A stretch of DNA of 22,387 bases from Euryarchaeota archaeon UBA433 (lineage in GTDB: Archaea > Thermoplasmatota > Poseidoniia > Poseidoniales > Poseidoniaceae). The stretch covers positions 1 to 22,387 of the forward strand of contig DAFX01000079.1 of NCBI GenBank assembly GCA_002495535.1. The letters run 5' to 3'. The number at the start of each line of letters is the position of its first letter. Within the stretch, counting starts at the first letter, position 1. Below, piece after piece: positions 6,642 to 15,270 of this stretch. The notes beneath the pieces were generated by a model, which was not told where the DNA came from, made no database searches, and saw only the letters and a list, made by a program, of their open reading frames with translations. A program made the translations under genes and the position numbers.

Positions 6642-8963
6642 TCAGTTCTCAAGCACTGCATCAACGGTTGGTGTTCCGCCAATGACACCTGCTCGCTTGA
6701 AGAGGAGGTAAATTCCGCCACCGATGGCGACGTTCAATCCAATGAAGGAGACCATGCGACCAATGTACCAACCAGTGCTGTCAGGATTCTCAACAAGCGT
6801 GTCAATGAAAGAGAGAATACTCGATTCAGTACCAAAGAAGGCCTCACCGGTGAGCAGACCTGCAGCTACCATGAACGTGCTCAACAGAATCAACGCCCGC
6901 TGTTTTTCAGCAGCGTTCGTACCTTCTTTTTCCTTGATTGCGTCAATACGTGGCTTGAGGCGCTTTTCTTCCCAAGAATCACGTGCAACACCACCAATCA
7001 ACATTGGTAGGGTGTGAGGGACATCGAGGTACATGCCAAGACCGAATGAGGTGCCCATACCGGTTGCCCATTCGACAAACATTCCCAGGAGGAATCCCAG
7101 ACCGAGCAACCACAGATCGCCTTGGCCTTCAGCGAAAATGACCGAAAAGGTTGCGAAAGCGTTTGCCTGAGGGGCCATCAACGAAATGTTTCCGTCAGCC
7201 AGTTGCTTGGAAAGGAAGATGGCCACACCTGCTCCAATAATAGCACCTGGAACGACACCCATGATGTTCCCCTTGGAGATGTGATAGGGTCGGTTTCCGA
7301 TGTAGAGGCTGTTCTTGTAATCACCAATCACGGTACCTGACATTGAGATGGCTGAGCCGAACACGGTCGTTCCAACAAGACCGAGCAAGACAGCATCTTG
7401 CGTGGTGAGTTCGAGCAAGTCTTGTGCGTTAAGGAACACACCTAGCAGCATCAGCAGGACAATGAATGAGGTGCCTGAAACGGGTTCAATTCCTGTCTCG
7501 CCCATCACACGCACGGCAATGGCGCCAAGCAAGAATGTGGTCATGATCAGAACGGTGGCGAACACCAGCGAAGCAAGCAGAGAAAATCCACCAACTGTGA
7601 AAATAATCAGCATTGCAGCAAAGGTCACGCCCATGAAGATTGGAATGTGCTTTAGGGGCCATTCATACCAACCTTTGCCCTCCATGTATTCTTGGCTGCC
7701 TTCGCCCTTGAAGGCCGTACCAATATCCCCAAAGATGTTCAGGAAAGTTTTGTACATCTTAGCAAGACCAAACATACCGCCTCCAACAATTGAACCGATT
7801 GCAATGGTTCGAACGGATTTGGAAAAAGCGATCATCTGTAATGCCGCGCCGTCCCCGTCAGCATAGGATTGTATGGGGACATTTGATTGAGACATGGCGT
7901 CATAGATTGGGAAGTTGAACCAAACGACGAGGGGGACGAGGAAGAACCAGCCGACAAGTGTACCAAGATTTACCAAAAACGCGACGCGCGTTTTCATGAA
8001 CCACCCGATAGCGAACATCGAAGGCGTGAGCGCAATGCCGACGTAGGTGTAGGCAAAGGGATTCCAAGCTGAGGATTCGGACCAGTAGGTATAGCCCAAT
8101 GAAACACCATCGGCGTCGATACCAGAGGGTTGGTGGATTTTACCGCTCGAATAAAATGAAGCGAGACCGTAATCCCCGATTCGAAGTGTTTCGGCGAGGA
8201 AATCGAGCAGGGCCAATTTTCGATCGTTGGCCCAAATCAATGGGTATTCGACCAAAAACAAACCGAACATGGTGATGCTGGTCCAGACACCGATCGTTTT
8301 GAGCGATGCACGGGCGTGTTCAACCGCTCCCGTGTTGACGTCAGAAGCGATATCAAGCATTTTGAGCGTAGCCTCAAAACCAGGCAGTGGTAGAGGATCT
8401 TCAACCAGCCATACACGCCTAAAGATAATGAAATACATAATGCCGAGGAAACCAGCAAACATACTTGCCACAATACCGACAAAGGCTAAATTGAACGTAT
8501 CAGCATTCGAAATCAGTGGTCCTGTGGCCAGTTCATACCTCGCATCGGAAGCGAGAAGGAAGATGGCTGGGAACGTGAAGATGAACCCTGTGGATGCGTG
8601 GGTTGCACCGGTCGTAGCAGAGGTGGCAATGTTGACTTCCGAAGGCGACCATTTGAGGGCCATACCCAACAGGTAGGCAATATACCAAGCAGCAGAGATC
8701 GCCAGTCCAAGTTTGAGCCCGATGTAAGCGGTCACGCCAGAAAAGACGGCACCAATCGCAATACCATAGAGCACTTTGGGGGTGTTCCAGTGCGACACTT
8801 CGAACGACTCTTCGAGGTTCTTTTCCTCGAGGTACTGTTCCAAAACGCCCGTGTTGAGGTTGTTGTACATGTCATCGTCCAACCACGTGAGGGTTCCCTT
8901 CTCAATTGCCTTGAGACCTTGTGGGGTAACCGGTTGGCGGTATGCTGATTTTTCGACACCCAT
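6642..8963 (-). CDS. OPT family oligopeptide transporter
   Basis: Polytopic membrane protein of 773 residues, with around 15 or more hydrophobic segments, of the OPT (oligopeptide/metal-chelate) family. Typical features are the first membrane unit IGLKLGLAISAAWYIAYL, the GETGIEPVSGTSF region in the middle, the GDYKNSLYIGNRPYHISKG loop, and the C-terminal GMGTSFGLGMYLDVPHTLP. The archaeal/bacterial members are thought to import short peptides or siderophore-like compounds using an ion gradient. The frame extends to a TTG at 9038, adding a Cys-rich leader (GCAHCVRWMCPH); I prefer ATG 8963 because TTG starts are rare and the leader is not family-like. The gene lies 10 nt before the DMT transporter gene. 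It fits a peptide-using lifestyle. Confidence 0.9.
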   Translation of the reverse strand: MGVEKSAYRQPVTPQGLKAIEKGTLTWLDDDMYNNLNTGVLEQYLEEKNLEESFEVSHWNTPKVLYGIAIGAVFSGVTAYIGLKLGLAISAAWYIAYLLGMALKWSPSEVNIATSATTGATHASTGFIFTFPAIFLLASDARYELATGPLISNADTFNLAFVGIVASMFAGFLGIMYFIIFRRVWLVEDPLPLPGFEATLKMLDIASDVNTGAVEHARASLKTIGVWTSITMFGLFLVEYPLIWANDRKLALLDFLAETLRIGDYGLASFYSSGKIHQPSGIDADGVSLGYTYWSESSAWNPFAYTYVGIALTPSMFAIGWFMKTRVAFLVNLGTLVGWFFLVPLVVWFNFPIYDAMSQSNVPIQSYADGDGAALQMIAFSKSVRTIAIGSIVGGGMFGLAKMYKTFLNIFGDIGTAFKGEGSQEYMEGKGWYEWPLKHIPIFMGVTFAAMLIIFTVGGFSLLASLVFATVLIMTTFLLGAIAVRVMGETGIEPVSGTSFIVLLMLLGVFLNAQDLLELTTQDAVLLGLVGTTVFGSAISMSGTVIGDYKNSLYIGNRPYHISKGNIMGVVPGAIIGAGVAIFLSKQLADGNISLMAPQANAFATFSVIFAEGQGDLWLLGLGFLLGMFVEWATGMGTSFGLGMYLDVPHTLPMLIGGVARDSWEEKRLKPRIDAIKEKEGTNAAEKQRALILLSTFMVAAGLLTGEAFFGTESSILSFIDTLVENPDSTGWYIGRMVSFIGLNVAIGGGIYLLFKRAGVIGGTPTVDAVLEN

Positions 8964-9078
8964 ATGAGGACACATCCAGCGTACGCAGTGCGCACAGCCG
9001 ACCCTAGCCGTAGGCACTTCAAGACCATTGCTGTTCAATGGAAGCGTGAAACGATGAACTCAAGCGCTTGTCAATCCC

Positions 9079-9792
9079 TCAACGTGAGGAGGAATCTTTG
9101 ATTTTTACAGCAGGAATTCCTGCCCAAACTTCGCCTGCTGGAATCACCTTGTACTTTGGAACCACTGCTCGTGAAGCAACCACTGCGCCCTCGCCAATCT
9201 GGACACCTGGTTGTATCATGACCCCGGTACCAATGAGGGCGTTGTCACCAATGGAAATGGGGCTGAAGACCAATTCCCCTCGTTCAACAAGATGGCCGTT
9301 GATGACTGCAGCACCACCGATGACGACATTTTTCCCAATCGTGGTCAAATTTGGATCGTTAACGCAGACTGAATTTATTTGAGCCGTTCCATCGACCCGT
9401 GCACCGCAAGCCCGGTAGTAGAGGTTGGCGAGGAAGGAGGGAACGAAGTGTTGCAACACGGGACGAGTGCATCGAGCGATTTGACCGCAGAAGGCCCAAC
9501 GAACGGTGGTGAAGGATTGAAGCGGTACGATGGTGTGTTCTTTGATTCTGATGTGGAAGAGAAACTGCAACGCGGCTGAAAAAGCGAGCAGCACCAGCAT
9601 GTACACAACGGCAGCACTTGAAAGCGCCAGGGCAGTGTAGGTTGCATCAAGCCATTGATGGTCTGAGGCAAACACCTCGGTCACCCATTGAAAGAACATG
9701 AAGGCAGGCGCAGCTGGAAGGCCCCATACGACGACCATGACCATCAAGACAACGATGGAACCCAGGCTTTGAACGAGTTGAAACATTTTCAT
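9079..9792 (-). CDS. Membrane-anchored hexapeptide-repeat acyltransferase-like protein
   Basis: 237 residues. Two hydrophobic N-terminal segments (about 9-31 and 52-80) are followed by a left-handed beta-helix of hexapeptide repeats from about 128 to 230: NLTTIGKNVVIGGAAVINGH, then SIGDNALIGTGVMIQPGVQIG and a closing VWAGIPAVKI. This resembles the transferase halves of 'Pls'-type proteins attached to some peptide synthetases, and the LbH superfamily generally, which usually move acetyl or acyl groups onto sugars, amino acids or lipids. Acceptor and donor are unknown. It starts 34 nt after the MFS transporter and has its own likely TATA element (9817-9825). A GGGGTG ten bases before the ATG may serve as ribosome site. 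Confidence 0.85.
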   Translation of the reverse strand: MKMFQLVQSLGSIVVLMVMVVVWGLPAAPAFMFFQWVTEVFASDHQWLDATYTALALSSAAVVYMLVLLAFSAALQFLFHIRIKEHTIVPLQSFTTVRWAFCGQIARCTRPVLQHFVPSFLANLYYRACGARVDGTAQINSVCVNDPNLTTIGKNVVIGGAAVINGHLVERGELVFSPISIGDNALIGTGVMIQPGVQIGEGAVVASRAVVPKYKVIPAGEVWAGIPAVKIKDSSSR

Positions 9793-9816
9793 TGGTTCAC
9801 ACCCCTTCGGGTTGGT

Positions 9817-9825
9817 AATTTATCG
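9817..9825 (-). promoter_or_regulatory. Probable TATA box for the hexapeptide transferase gene
   Basis: Reading on the minus strand, CGATAAATT is centred about 28 nt before the ATG at 9792, the distance expected for an archaeal promoter that gives an almost leaderless message. It overlaps the end of the upstream gene's intergenic gap. This is one of the better promoter candidates in the window. Confidence 0.4.
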
Positions 9826-9826
9826 C

Positions 9827-11860
9827 TTACTCGACGTTCTGCGCTGCTGCTGCACCTTGCTCACGAGCAATGCGATCTTCCTCTGCCGCAACCCTGATTC
9901 CCTCTTCGAGGTCAACACGGCTGGTGAGGTAGGTCCCCATCAAAATCACGATGGTGATGGTAAGAATCGCCACACGGCTATCGAAGGTCGAACTGGCGAT
10001 ACCGTAGAGGAATGTTCCAATCATGGCTGCAGATTTTCCGAGGAAACCAAAGAATCCAAAGAATTCAGATGTTCGAGTCTCCGGAATTAACATGGAGAAC
10101 ATCGAACGTGCTTGGGCACCAGCAGCACCCATAGCCATTCCAACAAACAAACCTAGAATGATCCACTGCATCGAGACACCGAGGCCCAATGGTGCCCACA
10201 AGTTATCTCGCATGAAGGTGGCATAACCATCGACTGGACCGCCCTGGTCAACGACGCTCGGATGAGTGTCACCTACTGTGGCGCTGCCGTCTTCTGGACC
10301 ACCGACAAAGACAATCGAGAACCGGTGATCGGTGGTATCGAATTCTGCCACGATCGCTGCGGCATTTGCCGCTGTGATTTGCTTGATTTCTTTATCTTCA
10401 CTCGTTGCTTCATCGGCTAGGATTGAACCACCGACCAAACCGATGAGTGCGATGAGTATAATGAAAAAGGCACCTTTGTAGCCGAGTTCCATGCCCTGAA
10501 TATAGACCATGGCACCACCAATCAATCCAAGCATGACCAGGATGAACAAACAAACCATTATTCCGGCCCCAAGGGTGCTCGAACCAGCATCTTCAGTGCT
10601 GTAGTCGGGTGTTGGGAAATTTGCTTCGAAAGCGTTTCTAAAGGCGTCATCACCCTCTGATGATTCACCAATCCAGCCTTCATAGCCGCGTTCGTAAAGT
10701 GTGTCCATTTTGTAGTATGGTTCGAATGGAGTTTCATCTTCTGCGGCTTCGACCCAAGTGAATTGGAAATCGTAGCGTTCGGCGTCTTCAACTGCGTTCT
10801 CTTCATGCATTTCAAGCGGAGAGAAACCTGCTGCGACAACGGCAACTCCCGAATAGATCAGGAGGGCAAGCATGAGGGCGAACTTGGTGCCCTTTACGTT
10901 AGCCAACTTACCAAACAGAAGGGTCATTGGAATCGCCACAATGTTCACTGTAAGCAACAAGAAGATGTTCATCGCCGGATTGAGACGCAACACTGATTCA
11001 CCAAAGGCACTGGCCATGCTGGCGATGGTGTTGACACCGTCATAGAACAGAAGGTAAGCGAGCAAGAAGAGGGCGAGCACCTTGAACTTCTTGATTTCCT
11101 TGAAGGTCTGGAACACTTGCTTGTAAGCGATCTTTGTGGCGTGGGTAACGCCTTGCCATTCCATATGTGAAGGGATTTCTGGTTCGGGGGTCCACTTGAA
11201 CATCAGCATACCGTAGCCCCACCACCACAAGGAGGATGAGACGAAGATGGCTGCAAGACGGAAGTTGGTATCCCAAGTGAAGGGACCCATCAGGATGATG
11301 AGGTGGAAAATCAGGAGCAGTGAACCACCCATGAAACCGTAAGCGTATCCACGGCTTGAGACATGGTCCATGCAACGCTTTTCTGCCAAATAAGGCATGA
11401 AAGAATAGTAGATGACGTTACCACCAGTGAACCCGACGGTACCAATGGAATACAGCAAGGCAAGGACGATGTAACCATCAGGTCCAAAATACGGTGCTGC
11501 ACCCATCAGTGCTGTGAAGATCACACCAACCGTCGTGTACCATTTGAGTAATTTCTTTTTGATCGGCATTCGGTCTGCAATGACGCCCAAAGCAGGCGCT
11601 GTAATCACGACGAGGAGCATGGATGCAGTAAGAACGTACGCATAGAAAGCGTCACCAGACTGAGTACCAGTTGCTAAGTTGTAGAGGTTCGCCATAAGGG
11701 CCGGTGCGATGACCGTCATGACGGTGAGAGCGTACGCTTGGTTACCCCAATCGTACCAATACCAACCGCGAAGGGCTTTCTTGTCTGCCTCAGGCATGGC
11801 TGCAAGGGCTGCATCGACTGAAAAGGTAGCGTCTGTTTGCACACTTTCTGTTGCGGTCAT
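9827..11860 (-). CDS. MFS transporter of the UMF1 (Atg22-like) family with a large internal insertion
   Basis: 677 residues. The N-terminal RGWYWYDWGNQAYAL (31-45) is the signature of UMF1/Atg22-like permeases, followed by the MFS-type GVIADRMPIKKK loop (92-103) and the first six helices. The second half is interrupted. After the ninth helix (about 325-345) there is an acidic non-membrane stretch (346-428), two extra hydrophobic segments (430-455 and 462-482), a second soluble stretch (483-556), and then the normal final helices with GAQARSMFSMLIPE (581-593) and FFGFFGFLGKSAAM. UMF1 proteins are usually about 420-480 residues. Substrate unknown; yeast Atg22 exports amino acids from the vacuole. 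The frame extends to a GTG at 11944, but ATG 11860 better fits the family N-terminus. The C-terminus is an acidic/Ala-rich tail. Confidence 0.88.
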   Translation of the reverse strand: MTATESVQTDATFSVDAALAAMPEADKKALRGWYWYDWGNQAYALTVMTVIAPALMANLYNLATGTQSGDAFYAYVLTASMLLVVITAPALGVIADRMPIKKKLLKWYTTVGVIFTALMGAAPYFGPDGYIVLALLYSIGTVGFTGGNVIYYSFMPYLAEKRCMDHVSSRGYAYGFMGGSLLLIFHLIILMGPFTWDTNFRLAAIFVSSSLWWWGYGMLMFKWTPEPEIPSHMEWQGVTHATKIAYKQVFQTFKEIKKFKVLALFLLAYLLFYDGVNTIASMASAFGESVLRLNPAMNIFLLLTVNIVAIPMTLLFGKLANVKGTKFALMLALLIYSGVAVVAAGFSPLEMHEENAVEDAERYDFQFTWVEAAEDETPFEPYYKMDTLYERGYEGWIGESSEGDDAFRNAFEANFPTPDYSTEDAGSSTLGAGIMVCLFILVMLGLIGGAMVYIQGMELGYKGAFFIILIALIGLVGGSILADEATSEDKEIKQITAANAAAIVAEFDTTDHRFSIVFVGGPEDGSATVGDTHPSVVDQGGPVDGYATFMRDNLWAPLGLGVSMQWIILGLFVGMAMGAAGAQARSMFSMLIPETRTSEFFGFFGFLGKSAAMIGTFLYGIASSTFDSRVAILTITIVILMGTYLTSRVDLEEGIRVAAEEDRIAREQGAAAAQNVE

Positions 11861-11967
11861 ATGTTGTGATGAGCGAGTTCGGCTTATCAATACATTTCCG
11901 GCGAGGGAGCAAAAATCGTCAAAAACGGAGTTGAGACAAAACACCGCTCAAAGAGCGTAGAGATGTT

Positions 11968-12348
11968 TCAGCGTTCGATTTTGTATCGTCCAAGCGCTTC
12001 CATCCAAAGGATTTCTTGGCCAGATGCGACCTCGATGTCAGGGTCGAGTGGAAGGATCATCATTGAGTGGTCCTTCATGTTCATGGCGTGAACTTCTTCA
12101 CCGTCAATGTGGGTGACCATGGCCTTGCCTTTTTCGATCATTGGAACGTTGATGCTATCGGTAACGGTACCGACGTGAGAGATCTTCTTGGAGGAAAACA
12201 GAGACACGAGTTCGAGTCGAGCCTTAGCTGAGCCGTGCTTACCAGGCTTTGATTTTGAGATGCTCAAAATCTTGTATGCTTCTTCATCAACAACACAAAA
12301 TCGTCCAACTTTCAAAGTACGAATTTCAACTCGGTCTGTTCCTGGCAT
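11968..12348 (-). CDS. eif5A: Translation factor aIF5A (hypusine-containing)
   Basis: Archaeal IF5A, the orthologue of bacterial EF-P, which relieves ribosome stalling on proline-rich and other difficult sequences. It has 126 residues: an N-terminal SH3-like domain followed by an OB-fold. The modified loop is KSKPGKHGSAKAR, with K37 the lysine converted to deoxyhypusine or hypusine. The bacterial EF-P third domain is absent, as expected. The ATG at 12348 is preceded by GAGGGATTCT, a fair ribosome site. It is transcribed in the same direction as the SDR gene upstream (65 nt) and the UMF1 transporter downstream. Confidence 0.95.
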   Translation of the reverse strand: MPGTDRVEIRTLKVGRFCVVDEEAYKILSISKSKPGKHGSAKARLELVSLFSSKKISHVGTVTDSINVPMIEKGKAMVTHIDGEEVHAMNMKDHSMMILPLDPDIEVASGQEILWMEALGRYKIER

Positions 12349-12413
12349 AGAATCCCTCTTATTCGTCCCTCATGGTGCTGGCTTATCACCCTTCGCACTT
12401 TTTCCAATCAAAA

Positions 12414-13160
12414 TCAGAGTTCCCTTACATCGAATCTTTGACCTGATTGCTCCATTGTATGCTTGGTGACAAGGGGCAACAATTGCTGAGCAACCACCTC
12501 GCTGGAAACAAGGTTTCCATCTTCATGAAGGTCGATGAAGGATTGAAGAGCGGGAAAATCACGTTGAGGGACTGAACGAATTTCGACTTGCATGCCCGTA
12601 TCGACAACGCCTGGAGCTACCGAAATCGAACTGATGTTTTTCTCCCGACCCTCTTCAGCCATGCAGCGAGACCACATGTCCAAGCCTGCTTTCGAGACGC
12701 AATATGCAGACCACGAATGGATGGGGCGCAATGATGCTCCGCTTGAGATGGTTGTGACTCGAGATTGCTGTTCACCTCCAAGCAGGTGATGCAGCCGACC
12801 GGTCAGATCTTGAACACCAACGAGGTTGACCTGGACACTGCGTGCCCAATCCTGTGGTTCAACATCCCCTATTCGCTTGACGGGGGCTATCGCACCTGCA
12901 TTGTGGACGATGCCTGCGATGAAGGGAACTTGATTGCAGATCTTAAGTGCTGCATCAGCGATCGAAGAAGGTGAAGCCAGATCACATACAAGTGCCGATG
13001 AATGTTCATCCTCATGGTGAAGCAGAGCCCCAATCGAATCAAGTTCAGGGGAGGCGCGAGCCAATGCGAGGACGCTGTGACCGGAATGTACGAGTTCAAG
13101 GGCAAGGGAGCGTCCGACACCTTTGGATGCGCCGGTAACGATGTAGGTGTCTTTGGTCAT
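12414..13160 (-). CDS. Short-chain dehydrogenase/reductase (SDR)
   Basis: Classical SDR, 248 residues from ATG 13160. It has the NAD(P)-binding TGASKGVG (9-16), the HNAG motif (86-89), catalytic Ser140 in TISSGAS, and Y153-x3-K157 in YCVSKAG. PGVVDTGMQ follows, as in sepiapterin- and benzil-reductase-like SDRs. The absence of an acidic residue right after beta-strand 2 (ARASPE) suggests NADPH preference, which is inference. The frame could extend to 13223, but that would overlap the neighbouring membrane protein gene; ATG 13160 starts directly at the first beta strand. The substrate is unknown. It lies in a minus-strand run with the 3-hydroxyacyl-CoA dehydrogenase. Confidence 0.9.
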   Translation of the reverse strand: MTKDTYIVTGASKGVGRSLALELVHSGHSVLALARASPELDSIGALLHHEDEHSSALVCDLASPSSIADAALKICNQVPFIAGIVHNAGAIAPVKRIGDVEPQDWARSVQVNLVGVQDLTGRLHHLLGGEQQSRVTTISSGASLRPIHSWSAYCVSKAGLDMWSRCMAEEGREKNISSISVAPGVVDTGMQVEIRSVPQRDFPALQSFIDLHEDGNLVSSEVVAQQLLPLVTKHTMEQSGQRFDVREL

Positions 13161-13203
13161 GCATTGGCCATTGGAATGCAGATTTTGATTCTGTCGCATC
13201 CAA

Positions 13204-14268
13204 TTAGACCCATGGTCGTTCAAGCGGTTTCAAATCATGGATGGCATCATCGATTTCTTGGTGAATGAGTTCGGCTTCTTCTTCGCCCAACTCGGCTTCG
13301 ATTTTACGAACCAACTTACGGCAGCGTGGTGTGAATTGGCCCGACATGAAAAACAAAGCAAGTAAGAAGCGCTGTGCACGGCGACGTGTGGTTGCGTCAC
13401 TCTCGACGTGATCGTCGTTCTTTTTTGGAAGGGTGTTGAGAAAGCGAATTTGGTTTGGATGAATGAAACGTGCGGTTTGAATTTGTTCACTCAATCCTCG
13501 CCGGAGTTCACAGTGCATGGCATTTGAGATTCCATCAAGGCCCTCCGGGAACGCATGAACAATCAATTTGGGCATCAGTTCATGGCCTACCAAGCGGGAG
13601 CGCATGTCACGGATCATCGATCGTGTCCCGACCATGTTGAAGAAAACAAAAAACGGCAGGGCTACAAGCATGGCAATGGCTCTTGCCGCCACGCGACCCA
13701 TCAGCCGAGCCCAAAGCCGACGAACAATTATTTTGAACATGGTTGCAGAGGCGAGCACCCGTAATTTGGAAAGAATTTTGCGAATAAAATGGCCAGCCTT
13801 ACCGATGTGTTCAAGCGGGTCAATGCCAAACATAGTGCCCTTGAAACCAGGCGCCCCGAGGGCTGCATGAATCAGCCAATGGGGTATGGAATGTTCCAAG
13901 CCAACCGTCTCGAGGTCTTCTTTTGGAATACCCAGAATGCTTGCCATCCGAGCTGCAGTTTGGAGAGAGTCACGATAGATGAAGACCAATTCAAAACCTG
14001 TTGCAAGCGCACTCACGAGCGTCATCACCAGAAAAACCTCCAACGAAGAAAGTCCGCTCGCGAAGTGGTGGCCCTCCAAGAAAAAGGCGACGCCAACCAC
14101 AACCAATCCTGAGATGAGACCGATCAATCCCGCCCGAGCAATCACGAGCCATCCAATGAGATCCAAACGTGCGTCGGCTTCACGACGCTCGGGAATGTGC
14201 TCTTCTGGATTTGACGCAACCACATGAATGAACCATGAAATGGCCCATGAATACACCGATTGGACCAT
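13204..14268 (-). CDS. Unrecognised membrane protein with large basic cytoplasmic part
   Basis: 354 residues, family not recognised. Three clear hydrophobic segments are seen, about 37-63, 76-98 and 197-213. Between the second and third lies a long soluble stretch with GIPKEDLETVGLEHSIPHWL and a second related phrase FGIDPLEHIGKAGHFI, a hint of an internal repeat. The C-terminal third is Arg/Lys-rich, then turns into an acidic helix (EAELGEEEAELIHQEIDDAI). I chose ATG 14268: it sits 13 nt after the HBDH stop and has a GAGG upstream, whereas the longer frame (to 14388) would overlap the HBDH coding region. Probably co-transcribed with HBDH. No function assigned. Confidence 0.78.
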   Translation of the reverse strand: MVQSVYSWAISWFIHVVASNPEEHIPERREADARLDLIGWLVIARAGLIGLISGLVVVGVAFFLEGHHFASGLSSLEVFLVMTLVSALATGFELVFIYRDSLQTAARMASILGIPKEDLETVGLEHSIPHWLIHAALGAPGFKGTMFGIDPLEHIGKAGHFIRKILSKLRVLASATMFKIIVRRLWARLMGRVAARAIAMLVALPFFVFFNMVGTRSMIRDMRSRLVGHELMPKLIVHAFPEGLDGISNAMHCELRRGLSEQIQTARFIHPNQIRFLNTLPKKNDDHVESDATTRRRAQRFLLALFFMSGQFTPRCRKLVRKIEAELGEEEAELIHQEIDDAIHDLKPLERPWV

Positions 14269-14281
14269 AGATGCCGGTGCC

Positions 14282-15130
14282 TCAATAGGTGTAAAACCCT
14301 TGACCCGTTTTACGGCCAAGTTTTCCTTCTTCAACCATGTCAATGAGCAACTGGGCAGGAGCGTATTTGTCGTCGCCCATGCCCTCATGAAGTACGTTCA
14401 TGATGTGAAGCACCGTATCAAGGCCGATCAAATCAGAGAGGGCGAGTGGACCAATGGGGTGATTCATACCGAGCTTCATGATGCCATCAATGGCTTCAGG
14501 CTCCGCGACACCCTCTTGCAGGGTAAGGATCGCTTCGTTGAGCATAGGACAGAGGATCCGGTTGGAGACAAAACCCGGTGCGTCGTTGCAGGAAAGTGCT
14601 GTTTTACCCATGGTTTTCGAGGCTTCAATCACCGCAGCATTGGTGGCACTGCTGGTTTCTTTACCATTGATGATTTCAACCAGTTTCATGATTGGAACGG
14701 GGTTCATGAAATGCATGCCAATCACTTTTTCAGGTCGGTTGGTTGCCTCAGCAATGGTTGAAATGGAGATTGAGGAAGTGTTCGAGGCCAAAATAGTTTC
14801 AGGCTTGCACAGAGCGTCAAGTTCGCTAAAGATGCTTTGTTTGAGGGACAAGATTTCTGGAACTGCTTCGACGACAAGGTCGCAATCAGCACACGCTGCA
14901 CGATCGATGGCCGTCGAGATTCGTGCCCTTGATGCATCGGCATCTTCCTGAGTCATTCGCTCTTTCGAAACGAGTTTAGCCAGTGATTTTTCGATGGTCG
15001 CAATGCCTCGGTCGACGTAAGATTGTTCGATGTCAATCATGGTCACATCGTATCCAGCACAGGCTGCTACTTGCGTGATTCCGTTGCCCATTTGTCCTGC
15101 TCCGAGTACTGCGATTTTTTTGATGCTCAT
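14282..15130 (-). CDS. hbd: 3-hydroxybutyryl-CoA / 3-hydroxyacyl-CoA dehydrogenase
   Basis: NAD-dependent oxidation of L-3-hydroxyacyl-CoA to 3-ketoacyl-CoA in fatty acid or amino acid carbon breakdown, or the reverse in butyrate-type synthesis. The 282 residues match stand-alone HBDH exactly. It has the Rossmann motif GAGQMGNG (10-17), SNTSSISI (116-123) with the substrate-contacting Ser/Asn, the catalytic dyad His140 (GMHFMNPVP) and Glu152, then NDAPGFVSNR, the dimer domain LGMNHPIGPLALSDLIGLD, and the typical GRKTGQGFYTY ending. ATG 15130 is preferred over the upstream Met codons because it starts at the first beta strand. The isovaleryl-CoA dehydrogenase-like gene at 17565-18758 could feed the same pathway. 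Confidence 0.94.
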   Translation of the reverse strand: MSIKKIAVLGAGQMGNGITQVAACAGYDVTMIDIEQSYVDRGIATIEKSLAKLVSKERMTQEDADASRARISTAIDRAACADCDLVVEAVPEILSLKQSIFSELDALCKPETILASNTSSISISTIAEATNRPEKVIGMHFMNPVPIMKLVEIINGKETSSATNAAVIEASKTMGKTALSCNDAPGFVSNRILCPMLNEAILTLQEGVAEPEAIDGIMKLGMNHPIGPLALSDLIGLDTVLHIMNVLHEGMGDDKYAPAQLLIDMVEEGKLGRKTGQGFYTY

Positions 15131-15189
15131 ATGACTCAACACACCTGCGAAGTGGAGGGGATTCATCAACCTGCTCCAACCATCGCTCA

Positions 15190-15213
15190 GTCAAAAGACC
15201 CCATTGATGGGGT
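15190..15213 (-). terminator. Possible terminator after tRNA-Gln
   Basis: On the minus strand, ACCCCAT / ATGGGGT (15198-15213) forms a perfect inverted repeat with a very short centre, followed at once by TCTTTT. It lies 57 nt downstream of the tRNA 3' end. It could terminate the tRNA transcript before the HBDH gene. Archaeal termination depends mainly on the T tract, which is short here. Confidence 0.35.
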
Positions 15214-15270
15214 GACAGAGGCGTGGAATTGGAACTCAAATGCGTTCGCAGGATGAAGGGAAGTTAGAGG

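Noticed and set aside
7348..7866. 172-codon plus-strand open frame opposite the OPT transporter
   Set aside because: Shadow of the membrane-protein gene on the other strand; Ser/Pro/Thr-rich with no domain.
14269..14388. 40-residue N-terminal extension of the orphan membrane protein
   Set aside because: It would lie mostly inside the HBDH coding region in another frame, and a good ATG with an upstream GAGG occurs at 14268.
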